Positions 60,604 through 64,000 of a stretch of DNA of 64,000 bases are shown piece after piece. Under the pieces are notes generated by a model, which was given only the letters and a program-made list of their open reading frames with translations, ran no database searches and was not told the origin of the DNA. The position numbers and the translations under genes were made by a program. This DNA is from Rikenellaceae bacterium (lineage in GTDB: Bacteria; Bacteroidota; Bacteroidia; Bacteroidales; Rikenellaceae). The stretch is taken from the NCBI GenBank assembly GCA_015060065.1, contig SUZF01000002.1, positions 62,001 to 126,000 on the forward strand, read 5' to 3'. Position 1 is the first letter of the stretch; each line of letters begins with the position of its first letter.

Positions 60604-63402
60604 CTAATACTGTATCTGAATACCTCCGAAATGAATGATATTACCGAAACTATCTCCCTTGGCGAAATCGCGACCTTGGTCGAGCGGCAGAGCATAGTTC
60701 TCGGCTCCGGCAACAAGAGTTGCGATTCGCTTGTTCGCAGGGATAATCTTCACAATCACATTATCCACACCCGATGCTGCTGCCGGCAGACGGAAACTAT
60801 ATTCCACCAAACCGAGCGACATCTGCGCATTGGGATATGCCGTACCGCCACCCACACTTGTCGCGGGGTCACTATATGCCGTATCGGACCATGCCGGCAC
60901 GGGATGAAGCATAAACTCCGATGCGCCTGTGATGCTATTTACAGCACCATCCAACCACGTCAAGCCGCCATCGGTTGAATATTGCACCTTCCAATAGAGC
61001 GGATAGTTCTGCGAGTAGTAGCCTTTGGTCTTATTCAGGAATGTGCTGATATAGTTAGTCCAGTCCGTGCAGGATTGACCTCCGACACCCATCGAGAAGG
61101 TCAAGGTCAGAGGCGATGCCACTCCCGCAGTCGAGAGTTCCAGCATAAAGCCTCGCATCGGGCCGTTGTCGTCGTTGTCGTACCAACCCGACAAGTTGGT
61201 AACCCACGTATAGTCGCCCAACTCGTTACGACCGCAGAAATGGACAACATTTCTGCCGCTTATACCGCAACCCGACCACGTGTCAGTCGTACTCTTCCAA
61301 TAGCCATTGCCGTTATTACCCAAACCGTCCCAGATGTAGGCACTCTCGTAGCCATCCGTAAAGATGGGTCGGCAGGCCGTGCTTACGGTTGCATAGAACG
61401 ACGTCACCACTTTATCGAGTACTGACGAGAGGTTATCGCAGTAGAGTGTGGCACTTGTATCGCCATCCGTAGCCTTCATTCGATTCATCGAAGTAGCCTT
61501 TTTGCCAAACGTGCCAACCCAACCATACTGCTCGCCGGGCGTTCCATTGGTGCTTGCCGTATGAATCTCGGCACCCGTAACCTTATTGTCGAAATGCCAT
61601 GCTGCGAGGGTTGTGCGTGCCGACGATGCTGCCCATGGAATCGCAATATCCGCCACATCCTTCGGACGAATCGAGTAGCGACCGATATTGTTGGTCGAGT
61701 CGCCATAGCGCGAGTTCTTCTCGGCAACGACGACACCTCGCAATGCGCCCACACCCTGTGGCACTCCATGGTTGCCTTCGGAATCGACGTTAAGCGTTCT
61801 GCGCCACTGGCAGAGCGAGTTTATCTGCATAAATATCGCATCTCCATCAACATCCTGCATCAGTCGAGCAGCCGAATCGCCAATATGTACGATATTTACA
61901 TTTCCCGTATTGAGCGCGCTCTTCTGAACATACGACTCATTGATATTGGTGTAGGCTCCCTGCTTAAAGACAAACTCCACGTCGGTCAGCGTTACAAGCG
62001 TATAGATATCGTCATCCGTAAGTTCGGCTATGCGCTTACGCTTTTCTACAACATCGCCCGTCGCCGGGGTATGGCTCATCACTGCCGCTGCGGGGACTCC
62101 CTCTATCGACCAACACTTCGGAGCCTCGGAGATGCCTATTGTAAGTCCGCCAAGACCGACTGTAACCTTGTCGCCTCGGTGGAAGATGTTGTCGTCTGCA
62201 CTATTGAGCAACAATCTTACACCACACGCGCCATCCTCGTTTTGGAGATAGACCGTGCGGTCGCTTACCGTCATATCGAGTGTTGAGTATGCTGTATTGG
62301 GATTCAACGCATTATTTTTCGAATCGCAGTCACTCACAACCACACCCTCGACACTATACGACATAAAACTATCATCAAAGGTATATCCATCGGTTGCTGC
62401 AATCTGACGCAACTCGGCAACCGTAATTTTGCGGTAGCAGCCTTGAAGAACTCGAAACTCTATGGGGTTGGTCGAGATGCCGTCGGCATCCGTAAGCCAC
62501 ACTCGAACATCGGTCTGGCGAATATCATCACCGTCATTACCGGCCAAGGTAAAGGTCAGAGCATCTGCACCGAGTTTCACATCGCGCACCCACTCTTGCT
62601 CTGCCGACTGACCGCCAATCTCGACCTCGACGCTATGCGCCATATATCCTGCATTGGTGCGGAGCGGAATCACACACTCCTGCTCTACGGGCGAGTGGCG
62701 ATACTCCGGCTGCACCGTAGCCTCGACCGAAGCCTCGGCAGCAAGTTGGCACACATCCACACTTCGCTCAAAGATCGCCTCATTGTCGGCACCTGCCATC
62801 GAGAGTGTCACCGAAGCCACACGCTCGGCTCCGCTATCGTTGCGGGCAATATCCATTTCGAGCGCGGTAAGTTCATCGTTCAGCCCGATTGCCGAAATCC
62901 AGCCGCACTCCTCCGCAGACTCCTCATCCCCGACAACTACCACATATTTTAAGTGTTCGAGATTCTCGGCAATGAGCGTCTGGCTCACCGGAATCGAGAT
63001 TTTATAGTGGTTTGCCGGCACAGAGACTGCCGTCTCGCTAATCGTCAGCGTCGGCAGCACCTTACCAGCCTCCTGATAGACATCAACCATCAGCGACTCT
63101 CCATTGCCCGTGATGCGAATCTTTGCCACGCGATTAAGTTTCTCGTTGGCGGTGAAGTTCAAGCGAAAACTTCCTCTGCCACTACCATAGTTAAACTCAT
63201 CGAGCGTAGCCCACTCGACATCCTCGACAAACTCGGCATGCCAGCGGTCTGCACCATAGACCATAACTCGCGTAAAGCCCTCGTCGCGTCCCACCTCTAT
63301 CGAGTAGGAATCGACTGCCAGCGAGCCACTGAACTCTTCGTGCTGCGTACATGCAGACAAGAGCAGTATCGTAGAACAAATTATCGAAATAAATCTCTTC
63401 AT
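60604..63402 (-). CDS. DUF5689 lipoprotein, BACON-like N-terminus (third paralogue)
   Basis: A 932-residue lipoprotein; start ATG 63402 (MKRFISIICSTILLLSAC, lipobox Cys 18). BACON-like repeats fill about residues 25-330 (VMVYGADRWHAEFVEDVEWATL, SIPVSQTLIAENLEHL, CVIPLRTNAGYMAHSVEVEIG). DUF5689 starts near 350 (EGVVVSDCDSKNNALNPNTAYS) with AIFMQINSLCQWRRT and GNHGVPQGVGALRG. The end is PLYWKVQYSTDGGLTWLDGAV and FGNIIHFGGIQIQY. It directly follows the SusD gene by 16 nt, which places it at the usual position of a SusE/SusF-type binding lipoprotein. Confidence 0.83.
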   Translation of the reverse strand: MKRFISIICSTILLLSACTQHEEFSGSLAVDSYSIEVGRDEGFTRVMVYGADRWHAEFVEDVEWATLDEFNYGSGRGSFRLNFTANEKLNRVAKIRITGNGESLMVDVYQEAGKVLPTLTISETAVSVPANHYKISIPVSQTLIAENLEHLKYVVVVGDEESAEECGWISAIGLNDELTALEMDIARNDSGAERVASVTLSMAGADNEAIFERSVDVCQLAAEASVEATVQPEYRHSPVEQECVIPLRTNAGYMAHSVEVEIGGQSAEQEWVRDVKLGADALTFTLAGNDGDDIRQTDVRVWLTDADGISTNPIEFRVLQGCYRKITVAELRQIAATDGYTFDDSFMSYSVEGVVVSDCDSKNNALNPNTAYSTLDMTVSDRTVYLQNEDGACGVRLLLNSADDNIFHRGDKVTVGLGGLTIGISEAPKCWSIEGVPAAAVMSHTPATGDVVEKRKRIAELTDDDIYTLVTLTDVEFVFKQGAYTNINESYVQKSALNTGNVNIVHIGDSAARLMQDVDGDAIFMQINSLCQWRRTLNVDSEGNHGVPQGVGALRGVVVAEKNSRYGDSTNNIGRYSIRPKDVADIAIPWAASSARTTLAAWHFDNKVTGAEIHTASTNGTPGEQYGWVGTFGKKATSMNRMKATDGDTSATLYCDNLSSVLDKVVTSFYATVSTACRPIFTDGYESAYIWDGLGNNGNGYWKSTTDTWSGCGISGRNVVHFCGRNELGDYTWVTNLSGWYDNDDNGPMRGFMLELSTAGVASPLTLTFSMGVGGQSCTDWTNYISTFLNKTKGYYSQNYPLYWKVQYSTDGGLTWLDGAVNSITGASEFMLHPVPAWSDTAYSDPATSVGGGTAYPNAQMSLGLVEYSFRLPAAASGVDNVIVKIIPANKRIATLVAGAENYALPLDQGRDFAKGDSFGNIIHFGGIQIQY

Positions 63403-63418
63403 AATCGTCATCTAATGG

Positions 63419-64000
63419 TTAAAGTCCATATTTTTTATACTCGTCATTGGTCAAGGCTCCTCCCGAATACGAAACCTGCACATCGGGAATCGGATAGTAC
63501 TCATGACAAGGTTTGATATTTTTCAGCAGTGTCGCGTTTTGATGGAATTCGAGGGTACGCTCATACCACACACCCCATCTCACAAGGTCAAACTTACGAT
63601 GACACTCGCCAAAGAGTTCGCGTGCGCGCTCGGCACGAATCTCCTCCTGCAACTCCTCCAACGACGAGTAGATGTAGGTGTCTATGCCGGCACGCTCCTT
63701 AACCTCATTCAGGCACTGCACCGCCAATGTCGGCTTATCAATCTCGGCATAACACTCTGCCAACATCAACAAAGCGTCGGCATAGCGGAAAATCTTATAG
63801 TTGTTGTGATCGTATCCGTGATACATATCCGGACACCACAACTTGATACCTACCCACGGGCGCGTGGCGGTGCTGTCGAACTGCTGACCCTGCCACTCCC
63901 ACGCGAGGTTGTATGTCGTGCGCTTATCGACACCGCCACGGGGCTGCAACTCCTGAAAGAAGTATGCCGTCGGGCGCACCTGCGAATAATTGACTCCATT
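63419..64000 (-). CDS. SusD/RagB family lipoprotein, C-terminal part (5' end outside window)
   Basis: SusD proteins cap a SusC channel and capture glycans at the cell surface. About 194 residues are present, running off the right edge. Family marks are the segment IFRYADALLMLAECYAEIDKPTLAVQCLNEVKERAG, then EEIRAERARELFGECHRKFDLVRWG, and the typical end HEYYPIPDVQVSY with GGALTNDEYKKYGL. The pattern R-Y-A-D-x-L-L-x-x-A-E and E-R-x-R-E-L-x-x-E/x-x-R-x-x-D-L-x-R-W-G is diagnostic. SusC should lie upstream, outside the window. Confidence 0.95.
   Translation of the reverse strand, partial: NGVNYSQVRPTAYFFQELQPRGGVDKRTTYNLAWEWQGQQFDSTATRPWVGIKLWCPDMYHGYDHNNYKIFRYADALLMLAECYAEIDKPTLAVQCLNEVKERAGIDTYIYSSLEELQEEIRAERARELFGECHRKFDLVRWGVWYERTLEFHQNATLLKNIKPCHEYYPIPDVQVSYSGGALTNDEYKKYGL

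Noticed and set aside
63403..63418. A small ORF before the first DUF5689 gene
   Set aside because: The SusD stop is 16 bp away; there is no room.

Overview
The window looks like a chromosomal segment from a gut-type member of the Bacteroidota, most likely Rikenellaceae/Alistipes-like. That placement is an inference. It rests on promoters of the Bacteroidota type (TTG, about 19-20 nt, TAnnTTTG), start codons without clear Shine-Dalgarno sequences, an Ala/Glu-extended ribosomal protein S16, TonB-dependent receptors, a SusD protein with BACON/DUF5689/fimbrillin-like lipoproteins, and moderately GC-rich coding DNA.

Left part (1-24.4 kb), mostly housekeeping. The 3' end of thrS is followed by infC (TTG start) and a terminator, then an AT-rich orphan lipoprotein gene. 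A small surface-glycan type cluster follows: LuxE-like acyl-protein synthetase, NeuA-like cytidylyltransferase, DUF115/GT42-like protein and GT2 glycosyltransferase. Two of these genes diverge from one symmetric promoter. Next is the cell-shape operon mreB-mreC-mreD-mrdA-rodA on the minus strand, divergent from pgi. Then come a membrane-anchored, apparently degenerate rubrerythrin, surE with a NarL-type two-component pair, two tRNA-Leu genes (GAG, CAG), rpsP, rimM-mnmA, a secreted SGNH hydrolase plus a secreted EEP-fold protein with an eroded active site, and ppdK.

Middle part (24.4-47.8 kb), transport and envelope. A TPP riboswitch precedes a TonB-dependent receptor, which points to thiamine uptake. 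Two GH20 hexosaminidases diverge from mazG, a gamma-carbonic anhydrase and a LytS/LytTR two-component system. A large CarboxypepD_reg/outer-membrane receptor follows. After it is a TolC-HlyD-ABC permease-ABC permease efflux operon with no ATPase gene, a DcaP-like porin, an MFS transporter plus FAD-dependent oxidoreductase, and an MmcQ/YjbR protein.

Right part (47.8-64 kb), a polysaccharide-utilisation type locus read on the minus strand. From the right edge inward it holds a truncated SusD, three paralogous DUF5689 lipoproteins, a GH30 glycosidase, and two paralogous lipoproteins that join a fimbrillin-like N-terminus, a jelly-roll-like middle and a xylose-isomerase-like TIM barrel. SusC should lie just outside the window.

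The most interesting unlabelled item is a family of small ORFs of 56, 56 and 43 codons (50455-50625, 54781-54951, 60430-60561). Each lies immediately upstream of one of these lipoprotein genes and shares the pattern Y-x2-P-x9-E-x-G-F-[CA]-x-S with an acidic tail. None would be called by a length-filtered gene finder.
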